NCBI GenBank assembly: GCA_965237895.1
Contig: CBDEGR010000002.1
Coordinates: forward strand, 310,001 to 374,000
Direction: 5' to 3'
Origin: CBDEGR01 sp965237895
GTDB lineage: Bacteria; Acidobacteriota; Terriglobia; UBA7540; JAPUME01
DNA length: 64,000 nucleotides
In this document: in pieces, positions 34,281 to 42,881 of the stretch
Numbering within the stretch: position 1 is the first letter of the stretch
How the letters are laid out: each line of letters opens with the position of its first letter
The notes under the pieces: model-generated
The model's database searches: none
What the model was told of the DNA's origin: nothing
Seen by the model: the letters and a program-made list of their open reading frames with translations, nothing else
Program-made: the position numbers and the translations under genes

Positions 34281-35336
34281 TTACCCGGCATGCTTGCGGG
34301 TAAACGCCACCAGCGCTTCCAGCGTCTTTCGCGCCCGGCCGGAATCTAAGGCTTCTGCCGCCAGCGCCGTGCCTTGTGCAAAATCCGCCGCCTTGCCTGC
34401 GGCCACCAGCGCCGCCGAGGTGTTCGCCAGCACCCAATCCCGCATGGGACTTTTTACGCCGGAGAGAATCCCGACCATGATCTCGGCGTTCCGTTTCCCG
34501 TCCCCGCCCTGAAAGTCCTCGGCGCGGGCGCGCGCCAACCCGAACGCTTCCGGCTCCACGTTCCGCGTCTCGACTTGTCCGCCGGCGAGTTCAGAGACCT
34601 GCGTCGGGCCTGCGGTCGAAATTTCATCCAGACCTTCCGGAGCAGACACCACCAACGCGCGGCTGCTGCCCAGGCCCCCCAGGACGTTGGCAATCTTCTC
34701 CGTCAACCCGGTCTCATAGACACCCAAAAGCTGAGCCTTCGCGCCCAGCGGATTGGTCAGCGGGCCGAGCAGATTAAATACCGTTTTCACCTTCATTCGT
34801 CGCCGGGCCGGTTGCACGTGCTTCATGGCCAAGTGTAGACGCGGCGCAAAGAGAAACACCAAGCCAACCTCTTCCAGGCATGGGAGGATACGGTCGAGAG
34901 GAAGATCGAGTTTTACGCCCAAGGCTTCCAGCACGTCGCCGCTGCCAGAACGGCTTGAGATGGAACGGTTCCCGTGCTTGGCGACGCGCGCACCCGCCCC
35001 CGCCGCCACGACGGCCGCCGCCGTGGAAACGTTGAAGGTGCCGCGCCCGTCGCCGCCCGTGCCGCAGGTGTCGAGCAATTCACCGCCCCCGCCGCTACCA
35101 AGGGAATCTACTTTTACACCCGCCACCTCGAGCGTCTCTTGTGCTTTGGCCCGCATCACCTCGGCCAGCCCGGTCAGTTCTTCCGCCGTCGCCCCTTTTT
35201 CATTGAACGCCGTAAGGAGGGTAACAATGTCGTCTTCCGCCACGCCGCCCGAAAGCAATCCCTCCATCAAGGCGGACGCCTCCGACTGCGTCAATGACTG
35301 ACGGGCTGCGAGCTTTTCAAGAAACCGGTTTATCAT
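34281..35336 (-). CDS. trpD: anthranilate phosphoribosyltransferase
   Basis: Transfers phosphoribose from PRPP to anthranilate. The protein has LLDTCGTGGDGRGTFNVSTA, the substrate-binding KHGNRSISSRSGSGDVLEAL and VFNLLGPLTNPLGA. I chose the ATG at 35336 (MINRFLEKL), giving 351 residues; an in-frame GTG at 35366 adds ten. It contains a slightly unusual insert, GVKVDSLGSGGGGEL, before the active-site loop. It is separate from both other trp loci and on the opposite strand, which is uncommon. Confidence 0.94.
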   Translation of the reverse strand: MINRFLEKLAARQSLTQSEASALMEGLLSGGVAEDDIVTLLTAFNEKGATAEELTGLAEVMRAKAQETLEVAGVKVDSLGSGGGGELLDTCGTGGDGRGTFNVSTAAAVVAAGAGARVAKHGNRSISSRSGSGDVLEALGVKLDLPLDRILPCLEEVGLVFLFAPRLHLAMKHVQPARRRMKVKTVFNLLGPLTNPLGAKAQLLGVYETGLTEKIANVLGGLGSSRALVVSAPEGLDEISTAGPTQVSELAGGQVETRNVEPEAFGLARARAEDFQGGDGKRNAEIMVGILSGVKSPMRDWVLANTSAALVAAGKAADFAQGTALAAEALDSGRARKTLEALVAFTRKHAG

Positions 35337-35414
35337 GGCTTCGTCCGTACCTGCGAAAGCCGACACGCGTTACAGTAGCAGCATCCCTTTGTCATCCTTC
35401 GAGAGGGAAAGAGC

Positions 35415-35591
35415 ATGAGGCCGCATCTCTATCGCGTGATCCTGCCGGTATCCGACATGGATCGAGCAGAGGAATTCTACACCGAACTGCTAGGATTCCA
35501 GGGCGAGCGCTTGTTCTACGCTCGTGATCCTTTTGACAATCCTATCTGTTTCGTCGACGAAAAAACCGTCTTCACCGGTACAAGCGGGTAG
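35415..35591 (+). pseudogene. glyoxalase/VOC protein with internal in-frame deletion
   Basis: A 58-residue frame starts as a normal VOC protein (HLYRVILPVSDMDRAEEFYT, ELLGFQGER) and then continues directly with the family's C-terminus (FYARDPFDNPICFVDE, KTVFTG). About 60 middle residues are missing, including one metal ligand region. In full-length relatives GER-like sequences occur at both ends of the missing segment, so recombination between short repeats is a plausible mechanism (junction near 35505-35512). A ribosome binding site is present. Confidence 0.65.
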
Positions 35592-35593
35592 CG

Positions 35594-35781
35594 TCACCCT
35601 CCCTCGTGTTTGACGCCCACCAACAAAGCCAACTCCAGCCATTTCCAATGGCAATCCACATCCTCGAACCCAATCTCCCGAAGCCGGCGAAGTTGCGTTT
35701 CCACATCCAGCAGCTTGTTCGAGGGGTCCTCGGCCTCCGGGCTTACTTCCAGGATTTCCAAGAACTCCTCGTGGAGCCGGC
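35594..35781 (-). pseudogene. C-terminal remnant of a SAM-dependent methyltransferase
   Basis: On the reverse strand the frame reads LLDVETQLRRLREIGFEDVD then CHWKWLELALLVGVKHEGG and a stop, which matches the end of class I methyltransferases that carry this C-terminal pattern. An in-frame stop lies just upstream at about 35785, so only some 60 residues survive. No methyltransferase core is present nearby. Confidence 0.5.
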
Positions 35782-35853
35782 CGGTTGATAGTTAATAGTG
35801 ACCGTTCATAGCCGGCGGGGCCGATCCCCAAGGTCCGCTCAGGCAGAGCCGGG

Positions 35854-35884
35854 GAGCACCCGCCTTCATTGATTTTCGGTGCTC
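35854..35884 (+). terminator. stem-loop upstream of sucC
   Basis: GAGCACC and GGTGCTC pair across a 17-base loop and are followed by a T-rich stretch (GTTTCTTTAT). It may insulate sucC from the degenerate region upstream. Confidence 0.4.
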
Positions 35885-35988
35885 GTTTCTTTATACTGCG
35901 CTTTACTTTGAGGTTTCGCGTAGAAAGCACTCCATTTTAGCATGAGTTGTCATATCAGCGCCTTCCGCACCCCAAACCATAGAAGCCC

Positions 35989-37146
35989 ATGAAGATCCAC
36001 GAATTTCAGGCAAAAAAAGTCCTCGCGAGCTTCGGCGTCTCAACACCCCAAGGCGAAACAGCGTCAACACCCGTAGAAGCGAGGGCCGCCGCCGCGCGGC
36101 TCGGCGGGCGAGCGGTGGTCAAAGCTCAGATTCACGCCGGGGGACGCGGCAAAGCGGGCGGCGTGAAGCTGGTCAGCTCGCCGGAGGAAGCCGCGGAGTT
36201 CGCCGGGGAAATTCTCGGCAAGCCGCTCATCACCATTCAGACCGGCCCGGAGGGGCGCGTCGTAAAGCGCCTGCTGGTCGAAGAGATGTTAGACGTGGCG
36301 AAGGAGTTCTACCTCGGCATCGTGCTCGACCGCTGGACAGCCGGCCCCGTCTTCTTGGCCTCAACCGAAGGCGGCATCGAAATTGAAGTGACCGCCGAAA
36401 AGCACCCAGAAAAAATTCTGAAAGAGTTTATCGATCCCCGGCTCGGACTTGAAAGCTACCAGGCGCGAAAAATCGCCTTCGGACTGAGCTTGGGCGGCGC
36501 GCTCAAAGATACGGTTAAAAACCTCAGCGGCCTCTATCGCGCGTTTCAAAAAAACGACGCCTCAATGGTCGAGATCAATCCGTTCGTCCTCACGAAAGAC
36601 GGCCGCGTGCTGGCGCTTGACGCCAAGATCGATTTCGACGACAACGCCCTGTTCCGCCACCCGGACCTGCTTGAATTGCGCGACCTCGATGAGGAAGACC
36701 CGCTCGAGGTGCGCGCCTCCGAGCAGGGGCTGAACTACATCAAGCTCGACGGCAACGTCGGCTGCATGGTCAACGGCGCAGGCTTGGCGATGGCGACGAT
36801 GGACATCATCCAGCACGCCGGCGGCATGCCGGCGAATTTCCTCGACGTGGGCGGGGGCGCGAACGAAGAGCAGGTAAAGAACGGCTTTGAGATTCTGCTC
36901 TCGGACAAGAACGTCCAAGCCGTGCTGATCAACATCTTCGGCGGCATCATGCGCTGCGACATTGTAGCCGCGGGCGTGGTGGCCGCGGCAAAAAGCCTGG
37001 GCGTTCGGGTGCCGGTCGTGATCCGGCTGGAGGGAACGAACGTGGACCAGGGCCGGAAGATTCTCGAGGAGTCCGGTCTCAACTTCACCGTGGCCCAAGG
37101 GATGAAGGACGCAGCCGAGAAGGTTGTCCGCTTGGCCGGTTCCTAA
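35989..37146 (+). CDS. sucC: succinyl-CoA synthetase beta subunit
   Basis: Together with SucD interconverts succinyl-CoA and succinate with nucleoside triphosphate formation in the citric acid cycle. The 385-residue protein has an ATP-grasp N-terminal domain (MKIHEFQAKKVLASFGV, KAQIHAGGRGKAGGVKL), the metal-ligand region VEINPFV and the C-terminal ligase domain (NFLDVGGGANEEQV, INIFGGIMRCD). It is the first gene of a unit with a PH-domain protein, sucD, ndk, DUF2905 and xseA. Confidence 0.96.
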   Translation: MKIHEFQAKKVLASFGVSTPQGETASTPVEARAAAARLGGRAVVKAQIHAGGRGKAGGVKLVSSPEEAAEFAGEILGKPLITIQTGPEGRVVKRLLVEEMLDVAKEFYLGIVLDRWTAGPVFLASTEGGIEIEVTAEKHPEKILKEFIDPRLGLESYQARKIAFGLSLGGALKDTVKNLSGLYRAFQKNDASMVEINPFVLTKDGRVLALDAKIDFDDNALFRHPDLLELRDLDEEDPLEVRASEQGLNYIKLDGNVGCMVNGAGLAMATMDIIQHAGGMPANFLDVGGGANEEQVKNGFEILLSDKNVQAVLINIFGGIMRCDIVAAGVVAAAKSLGVRVPVVIRLEGTNVDQGRKILEESGLNFTVAQGMKDAAEKVVRLAGS

Positions 37147-37167
37147 TAAAAATGGGGAGCTGGACTT

Positions 37168-37671
37168 ATGGTGGCGTTTCAAACCAACGAACCGGTCCTG
37201 TGGAAAGGCAGGAAAGCCTGGGCGGAGTATCGAAGCCACTGGGCGGGAGCGTTCCTCTTCCTGGCGGCGTCGATGACGACGATCTTCCTGCTGAAGGAAG
37301 AGAGTGATTCGTTGCGGCTTTTCCTGCCGCTGGGGCTCTTCCTTCCCGCGCTGATCTTCCCCCTGGTGGCGTGGCTGGACCGTATCACGCACCAATATAA
37401 GGTGACCACGGAGCGGGCCATCCTGAGGGAAGGATTCCTGAGCCGGAGGATTCTTGAAATTGAGTTGGTGCACATCCGCGACATCCGGTTTCATCAATCC
37501 GTGGTGCAACGCATCTTCCGGACCGGGTCGCTCGAGCTCAGCTCGTCGGGGCGCGGCGGGGCGGAAGTGATCTTTCGCGGAATTTCAAATCCGGAAGAGG
37601 TCAAGGAGATGATCCGGCGTCAGATTCGTTCCTCAGGACAAGCGGCCCGGAATATCGACATCAGCCTATGA
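37168..37671 (+). CDS. PH-domain membrane protein (bPH2, YdbT-like) between sucC and sucD
   Basis: A 167-residue protein with two transmembrane segments (GAFLFLAASMTTIFLL near residues 28-43 and LFLPLGLFLPALIFPLVAWL near 51-70) followed by a bacterial pleckstrin-homology domain (YKVTTERAILREGFLSRRIL, IELVHIRDIRFHQSVVQRIF, TGSLELSS). It begins 21 bases after sucC and overlaps sucD by four bases (ATGA), so it is translationally coupled to the enzyme. Such domains often occur in membrane-associated proteins of unknown function; a link to succinyl-CoA synthetase localisation is only speculation. Confidence 0.8.
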   Translation: MVAFQTNEPVLWKGRKAWAEYRSHWAGAFLFLAASMTTIFLLKEESDSLRLFLPLGLFLPALIFPLVAWLDRITHQYKVTTERAILREGFLSRRILEIELVHIRDIRFHQSVVQRIFRTGSLELSSSGRGGAEVIFRGISNPEEVKEMIRRQIRSSGQAARNIDISL

Positions 37672-38687
37672 GCGTACTGGTAGACCGAAAAACACGCGTG
37701 GTGGTGCAAGGCATCACGGGCCGCGAAGGCGGATTCCACACCCAGCAGTGCGTCGCTTACGGCACCCAGGTCGTCGCCGGGGTTACGCCAGGCAAAGGCG
37801 GCGCCCGGGCCAACGGCATTCCGGTCTTCAACACCGTGGCCGAAGCGGTACGGGAGAGGGGCGCGAACACGTCGTTGATCTTTGTCCCCCCACCCTTCGC
37901 AGCCGACGCAATTCTTGAGGCCGCCGACGCCGGAGTGGGCTTGGTCGTCTGCATCACGGAAGGCATCCCGGCGCTCGACATGGCGCGCGTAAAAAATGAT
38001 CTTGACGGCAAGAGCACTCGGCTGATCGGGCCGAACTGTCCGGGGCTGATCTCGCCGCCCGCCCAGTGCAAGCTCGGCATTATGCCCGCGTCGATCCACA
38101 AGCGAGGGCACATCGGCGTGGTCTCGCGCAGCGGCACGCTGACCTATGAAGCCGTCGGGCAGCTCACCTCGCTCGGCATCGGGCAATCCACCTGCATCGG
38201 TATCGGCGGGGACCCGATCATCGGCACCACGTTCACCGACGCCATACGGCTCTTCCATGAAGACCCCGATACGTACGGCATTGTCCTGATCGGCGAGATC
38301 GGCGGCACAGCGGAAGAAGAAGCCGCCGTCTACATTCGCAAGAACGTTCGGAAACCCGTGGTGGCCTTCGTCGCCGGACGCACCGCGCTGCCGGGACGCC
38401 GCATGGGACACGCCGGAGCGATTATCTCCGGCGGCAAGGGTACGGCGGCCGATAAGATCGCCGCGCTGAAAAAGGCCGGAATCACCGTCGCCTTGAGTCC
38501 CGCCGAAATCGGCGAGAGCATGGCGCGGCTGCTCGCCCGGGGCCGATCCGTATCGAAAAAGAAAGCGCCGCCTAAGAAAAAAAGGAAGGCGCACGCAAAG
38601 GCAAAAACCCCACGCCGCGGCAGAGCAACGCCGAAAAAAATTCGGAAGAAGACGCAAAAGAAAGCGCGAAAGAAGAAAGGACGATAG
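37668..38687 (+). CDS. sucD: succinyl-CoA synthetase alpha subunit with lysine-rich tail
   Basis: Binds CoA and carries the phosphorylated His. The N-terminal CoA domain has VVVQGITGREGGFHTQQC, followed by GIGGDPIIGTTF and the phospho-His loop RRMGHAGAIISGGKG. Residues 1-295 account for a normal SucD. Residues 296-339 form an extra tail of about 44 residues made mostly of Lys, Arg, Ala and Pro (for example SKKKAPPKKKRKAHAKAK), resembling histone H1-like bacterial tails. There is no frameshift or stop before it, so it is part of the protein. It overlaps the PH-domain gene and precedes ndk by three bases. Confidence 0.95.
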   Translation: MSVLVDRKTRVVVQGITGREGGFHTQQCVAYGTQVVAGVTPGKGGARANGIPVFNTVAEAVRERGANTSLIFVPPPFAADAILEAADAGVGLVVCITEGIPALDMARVKNDLDGKSTRLIGPNCPGLISPPAQCKLGIMPASIHKRGHIGVVSRSGTLTYEAVGQLTSLGIGQSTCIGIGGDPIIGTTFTDAIRLFHEDPDTYGIVLIGEIGGTAEEEAAVYIRKNVRKPVVAFVAGRTALPGRRMGHAGAIISGGKGTAADKIAALKKAGITVALSPAEIGESMARLLARGRSVSKKKAPPKKKRKAHAKAKTPRRGRATPKKIRKKTQKKARKKKGR

Positions 38688-38690
38688 GCC

Positions 38691-39113
38691 ATGCGAACGG
38701 AACGAACTCTCGCCATCATCAAACCGGACGCGGTGGCCGCCGGGCACGTCGGCGACATCCTGAGCATCATCGAAGCAAAGCAGTTCCGTCTGGCCGCCCT
38801 CCGGCTTATTTACATGACCCTACGGCAGGCGGAAGGATTCTATGCTCTCCACCGGAAGAAACCCTTTTTCGCAAGCCTTACGAATTTCATGAGTTCGGGA
38901 CCGTCGATGGTAATGATGCTGGAGCGGGAGGACACCATCTCCCGTTGGCGGGAGGTCATGGGAACTACGAATCCCAACGAGGCCGACCCGGGAACCATTC
39001 GCAAGCTCTACGGCACGAGCATCGAGAAAAACGCCGCGCACGGCTCGGACGCCCACCAGACGGCCGCCGATGAAATCCGGTTCTTCTTTCCCGGCTGCGA
39101 ACTGCTCGACTAG
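38691..39113 (+). CDS. ndk: nucleoside diphosphate kinase
   Basis: Transfers the gamma phosphate between nucleoside triphosphates and diphosphates through a phospho-His. The 140-residue protein has LAIIKPDAV at the start and the active-site His in NAAHGSDA near residue 117. Family members usually have a shorter gap between SGP and the acidic loop; otherwise it is normal. Its place behind sucCD fits using GTP or ATP from the synthetase. Confidence 0.95.
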   Translation: MRTERTLAIIKPDAVAAGHVGDILSIIEAKQFRLAALRLIYMTLRQAEGFYALHRKKPFFASLTNFMSSGPSMVMMLEREDTISRWREVMGTTNPNEADPGTIRKLYGTSIEKNAAHGSDAHQTAADEIRFFFPGCELLD

Positions 39114-39142
39114 GATGGAACTTTGTTCCTACTGGAAATCCA

Positions 39143-39397
39143 ATGGGTCCCTCACTCCCCTTACAACTGGGAAAGGCGCTGATCGTGATCGGCATTGTCT
39201 CGGTTGCGGTCGGAGTTCTGCTGGTGATAGGAGTAAAGTTTTCATATTTCGGATTAGGCCGCTTGCCGGGCGACATCACTTATAAAGGCAAAAACTTTCA
39301 GTTCTACTTTCCCGTTGCCACATCGATTGTGATCAGCATCCTCGTGACGCTTATGTTTTGGGTGATTTCGTATTTCACCCGCCGTGGAAGACCATGA
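39143..39397 (+). CDS. DUF2905 membrane protein
   Basis: An 84-residue protein with two transmembrane helices (ALIVIGIVSVAVGVLLVIG and SIVISILVTLMFWVISY) joined by the family's conserved loop LGRLPGDITYKGKNFQFYFP. This matches DUF2905, a small family without known function. Its TGA overlaps the ATG of xseA (ATGA), so the two are translationally coupled. Confidence 0.85.
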   Translation: MGPSLPLQLGKALIVIGIVSVAVGVLLVIGVKFSYFGLGRLPGDITYKGKNFQFYFPVATSIVISILVTLMFWVISYFTRRGRP

Positions 39398-40752
39398 AGC
39401 AGATTCTACTCAACCTGGCTCCGGAACGAAAGATCTACGCCGTTTCCGAGTTAAGCCAAGCCATTAAACAAATCCTTGGAAAAAGTTTTCCCAGCGTGTG
39501 GGTGGAAGGTGAAGTTTCAAATTTTCATGCCGCGCCTTCCGGCCACCTCTATTTCACTTTAAAAGACGCGTCTTCCCAACTTAAGGCTATCTGCTTCCGC
39601 AACCAGGCGCGCTACCTGAAGTTCCGCCCCACCGAAGGGCTGGCCATCATCCTACGAGGCCGCCTGGGCGTCTACGAGCCGCGCGGCGAATATCAAATTT
39701 ACGTCGAACATATTGAGCCAGCAGGCCTCGGAGCTTTTCAGCTTGCCTTCGAGCAGCTCAAAACCAAACTCGCCGCCGAAGGACTCTTTGACCCGGAGAG
39801 CAAAAACCCGCTGCCGGTCCTGCCGCGAACCATCGGAATGATCACCTCGCCCCAGGGGGCTGTGATCCGCGACATGCTGCGCGTCCTCCGCCGCCGCTAC
39901 CCCAACATGAACGCGCTGCTCTATCCCGTACGCGTGCAGGGGGAAGGTTCCGTGGAGGAGATCGCGGAGGGACTCCGGTACTTCAACCGCAGCCATGCAG
40001 CCGATGTAATTATTATCGCCCGCGGCGGCGGCTCGCTCGAAGACCTGTGGAGCTTCAATGAAGAGAATGTAGCCCGGGCGATTGCCGCGTCAAAAATTCC
40101 CGTCATCTCCGCCGTCGGTCACGAGACGGACTTTACCATTGCCGACTTCGTCGCCGACCTGCGCGCGCCCACTCCCTCCGCCGCCGCCGAACTCGTCGTC
40201 CGGCCTCGGGAGGAGCTGGCCGAAGAGGTCGAAAATCTGGGCCGAAGGCTTCAGCAGAATCTTCGCTGGCGAATTCAAGAGGCAAGGCAGCGGCTCACCG
40301 AACTTCGGCTCCATCCCGTTTTCCAGACGCTCTCCTCACGGTTGGCCGAACGCGCCCAGCGCGCCGACCATGCCGTCACCCGTATAGCGGAGCTTCTGCG
40401 CCGCCGAATCCGGCAGTCGCGTGAGGAGGCGCTGCTCCGCTCCGCCCGCGTCCGGCACTTCGACTTCCGGCAATTTCTGGAGCTGCGCCGCCTGCGCTTG
40501 GCACGGCGCGTCTCCCACAGAATCACCCATTTCGACCGCATCATCACCTCCCGGCGGCAACGGCTACTGAATCTTCATTCCGTCTTGCAGGAAAGAAGCC
40601 CGCTGGGAATCCTCCAACGCGGCTATTCGATCACCACCGACGAGGCCGGCCGCATCCTTCGCGACGCCGGGGCCGCCAAAATCGATTCCGACATCCACGT
40701 CCGCCTCGCCCGCGGGCGGCTGGGCGCCACGGTCCGCGAAAAAGAGCTTTAG
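39394..40752 (+). CDS. xseA: exodeoxyribonuclease VII large subunit
   Basis: Nuclease that degrades single-stranded DNA. The protein has an N-terminal OB-fold (VWVEGEVSNFHAAPSGHLYF), the catalytic domain with IGMITSPQGAVIRDML, IARGGGSLEDLWSFNEE and AVGHETDFTIADFVADLRAP, and a long coiled-coil C-terminus rich in Arg, Leu and Glu. The ATG at 39394 overlaps the DUF2905 stop, and upstream in-frame codons lie inside that gene. At 452 residues it is complete. No small subunit gene (xseB) is visible next to it. Confidence 0.94.
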   Translation: MKQILLNLAPERKIYAVSELSQAIKQILGKSFPSVWVEGEVSNFHAAPSGHLYFTLKDASSQLKAICFRNQARYLKFRPTEGLAIILRGRLGVYEPRGEYQIYVEHIEPAGLGAFQLAFEQLKTKLAAEGLFDPESKNPLPVLPRTIGMITSPQGAVIRDMLRVLRRRYPNMNALLYPVRVQGEGSVEEIAEGLRYFNRSHAADVIIIARGGGSLEDLWSFNEENVARAIAASKIPVISAVGHETDFTIADFVADLRAPTPSAAAELVVRPREELAEEVENLGRRLQQNLRWRIQEARQRLTELRLHPVFQTLSSRLAERAQRADHAVTRIAELLRRRIRQSREEALLRSARVRHFDFRQFLELRRLRLARRVSHRITHFDRIITSRRQRLLNLHSVLQERSPLGILQRGYSITTDEAGRILRDAGAAKIDSDIHVRLARGRLGATVREKEL

Positions 40753-40859
40753 CCCGCCTTTCACTTTCATGTACATTCCTTTCTCTTCCGCAATTCGGCG
40801 CTTACGACGGGTAGTTCATGCGGCGCAGGTCGGTGAAGGGAGGGTGGAGCAGTGGCACA

Positions 40860-42530
40860 TCACTTGGCAGCTTTGAGCCCGGGGAGAAGATTCTCCATTA
40901 CCCAAGTTTGCGAACCCAAGTCCCGCCCAGCAGTGAAAGCAATGCGGCGCCCATCGGGATGAACGCTCAGCCCGTACAGCAGCAGTCCTTCCATCGCCAG
41001 CCCAAGGGGTTGGAGTTCTCCACCTTCCGCGGAAACCCGCCACAGTTCGAATCTCTGCTCCTGTCCACTGCTTCCTGAAGCTGGCCACGGACGGCGCGCC
41101 CCCTGCCGAAGACCACGTGGCCTCCGTCAGGCATCCACGCCGGCTGAAAGATCACTTCTGGTGGCTGCACTCTAAGCAGCTCGCGGGGTTCACCACCCCT
41201 GGCTGTCGTTATCACCTTCAGGGCCGTCGATGTCGGTCCTTCTTCGTCGAAGTCGGACCAGACGAAGGCCAACCGCTGACCATTGGGCGAGACGGCCAAG
41301 TTAGACGCTCCAACATACTCTCCTAAAGCAGCAGGTAGAGCCGCACGATAGAGTTCTCTTTCGCGGCCGGTTTCGAGGTCTCGCACCACCAGGCTTTGAC
41401 TCCGATTGCTTTTGTGAGACCGCCGATAGAAAATTGCCTTTCCGTCGGAGGACCACACCGGCCATTCCATTCCGCCCTGGATCACTTCCGGATTATTGGA
41501 AGGAAGCCCCAAGCTTCGAGATACAATAGGAGTGATCTCTCCTGTGTAAGCGTCGATGCGGTAGAAACCCTGAACACCCGCGCCGCGAAGCTTAGGAGAT
41601 CGCCCTTGGGCAAGCAAGTACCGGCCATCAGGCGACCATTCCGGCGAAGTGTCGAGACCTACATGGCTTACCAGCTTTTGGGGAGGCTGGAGTGTGCCGG
41701 TTGCTGGGTCGAGTGTCACGACGTACACATCATTCACCCAGGCGAAGTGGCCATAATAGTAGGAATCGTCTCCAGTGAGGCCGAGCCAGTGAACCGCGAT
41801 AGGCGCTATGTCGGGCTTGACCCGCTCAGGGACTCCGCGCGGTTGCCCATCGGGCGCCCACCCCAGCACGAAGTCATTGGTCGGGTGCTCCACCAGAGGC
41901 ATCCCGCCACTTCCGTCGCTCGGAAGCAGGTAAATGTCGCGCTCGGGAGATTCTTCCTCGGGCGCGAAGTCATAAACAATCCACTGTCCATCCGGCGAAA
42001 ACGTCATTCTCGAAGGACACGAGTGCGTCCTCAGCACCCGCACGGAACTATCCGCCACGGAGACCAACACGGTCTGGCTTGTCCTGTCCTTTTTTAAGAA
42101 AGTCGCCAGAATGTGCTTACCGTCCGGGGACCAGTCCTGGACCTGAATGCACGCGATTTCCTCATTGCGATAGATGACGCGCGGTTCGGAGCCGTCGAGG
42201 CTGATGATGTGGAGGTCACAGCCGTTCTTGTTCTGCCAGCCGTAAGCGACCTGCTTGCCGTCGGGTGATATCGCCTGTACGGCTTGCGCGAACTCAGAGG
42301 ACTCCAGCCAAGAACCCTTATTGGTGAGATGGCGCTTCTCCCCAGTCTTGAGGTCTTGAAGGACGAGGTCGCCGGTGCTCCAGTCCGTATAGGAGAGGAA
42401 TCGGCCATCGGGGGAAATCGCTCCCCCATCGGTCGACGTCAGCCACCTTGTAGCTCGTTGGAGCTGCTTTGTCAGGCTCTTGAGCCTTTACTGAGTAGAC
42501 TGCCAGGAAAAACAAAAGTACGATACGCAT
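40860..42530 (-). pseudogene. PD40/TolB-like beta-propeller protein, frameshifted twice
   Basis: The start encodes a signal peptide (MRIVLLFFLAVYSVKAQ). A frame change between about 42430 and 42500 leads into a long propeller with repeated blades (GGAISPDGRFLSYTDWSTGD, VQAISPDGKQVAYGW, SPDGQWIVYDFAPEE). A second frame change at a run of five C near 41099-41103 separates the last blades (LWRVSAEGGELQPLGLAMEG, LSVHPDGRRIAFTAG) and the natural end near 40860. Reassembled, the protein would be about 555 residues. Such proteins occur as secreted propellers or as the sensory half of acidobacterial kinases. Confidence 0.65.
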
Positions 42531-42536
42531 GTCTCG

Positions 42537-42671
42537 CTATACCTCCTCAGGCAGGACTTTCAGCACCACATTACGACCAAGCTTGGGGTCGGGGGCCCGA
42601 TAGACCTCGCCCATTCCGCCGGAGCCGATTCTCTCTACAACCCGGAAATGGCCAAGGTGTTTCTCTATCAC
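42537..42671 (-). pseudogene. serine/threonine kinase N-terminal remnant
   Basis: GTG at 42671 starts IEKHLGHFRVVERIGSGGMG, the kinase glycine-rich loop, followed by NVVLKVLPEEV with the catalytic-lysine region, then TAG. Only about 44 residues of a kinase remain. Directly after the stop, in the same frame, comes the signal peptide of the propeller remnant, so a kinase-propeller fusion has been cut down to its first lobe. Confidence 0.55.
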
Positions 42672-42881
42672 GTTTCGCAATCCTGCAAGATTTCGGAAGA
42701 TGCAAGGGGCAACTGAACAAGATTTTAGGCGCGACAAAGTAGCAAATCAAGCAGTGAGTTGAGGGGTTCTGCGAGTCAACGCATTCTCCGATCGAGAACC
42801 AAAATCTCGGGGCCTTCTTGACAAACCCATATTTTGATGCTTAGAGTCACTTCGTTGTAGGAAAAAGCGAAGGCGGCTATC

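Noticed and set aside
41041..41085. tRNA-like string GTTCGAATCTC
   Set aside because: It lies inside the propeller gene on the reverse strand and no acceptor or anticodon arms can be formed.
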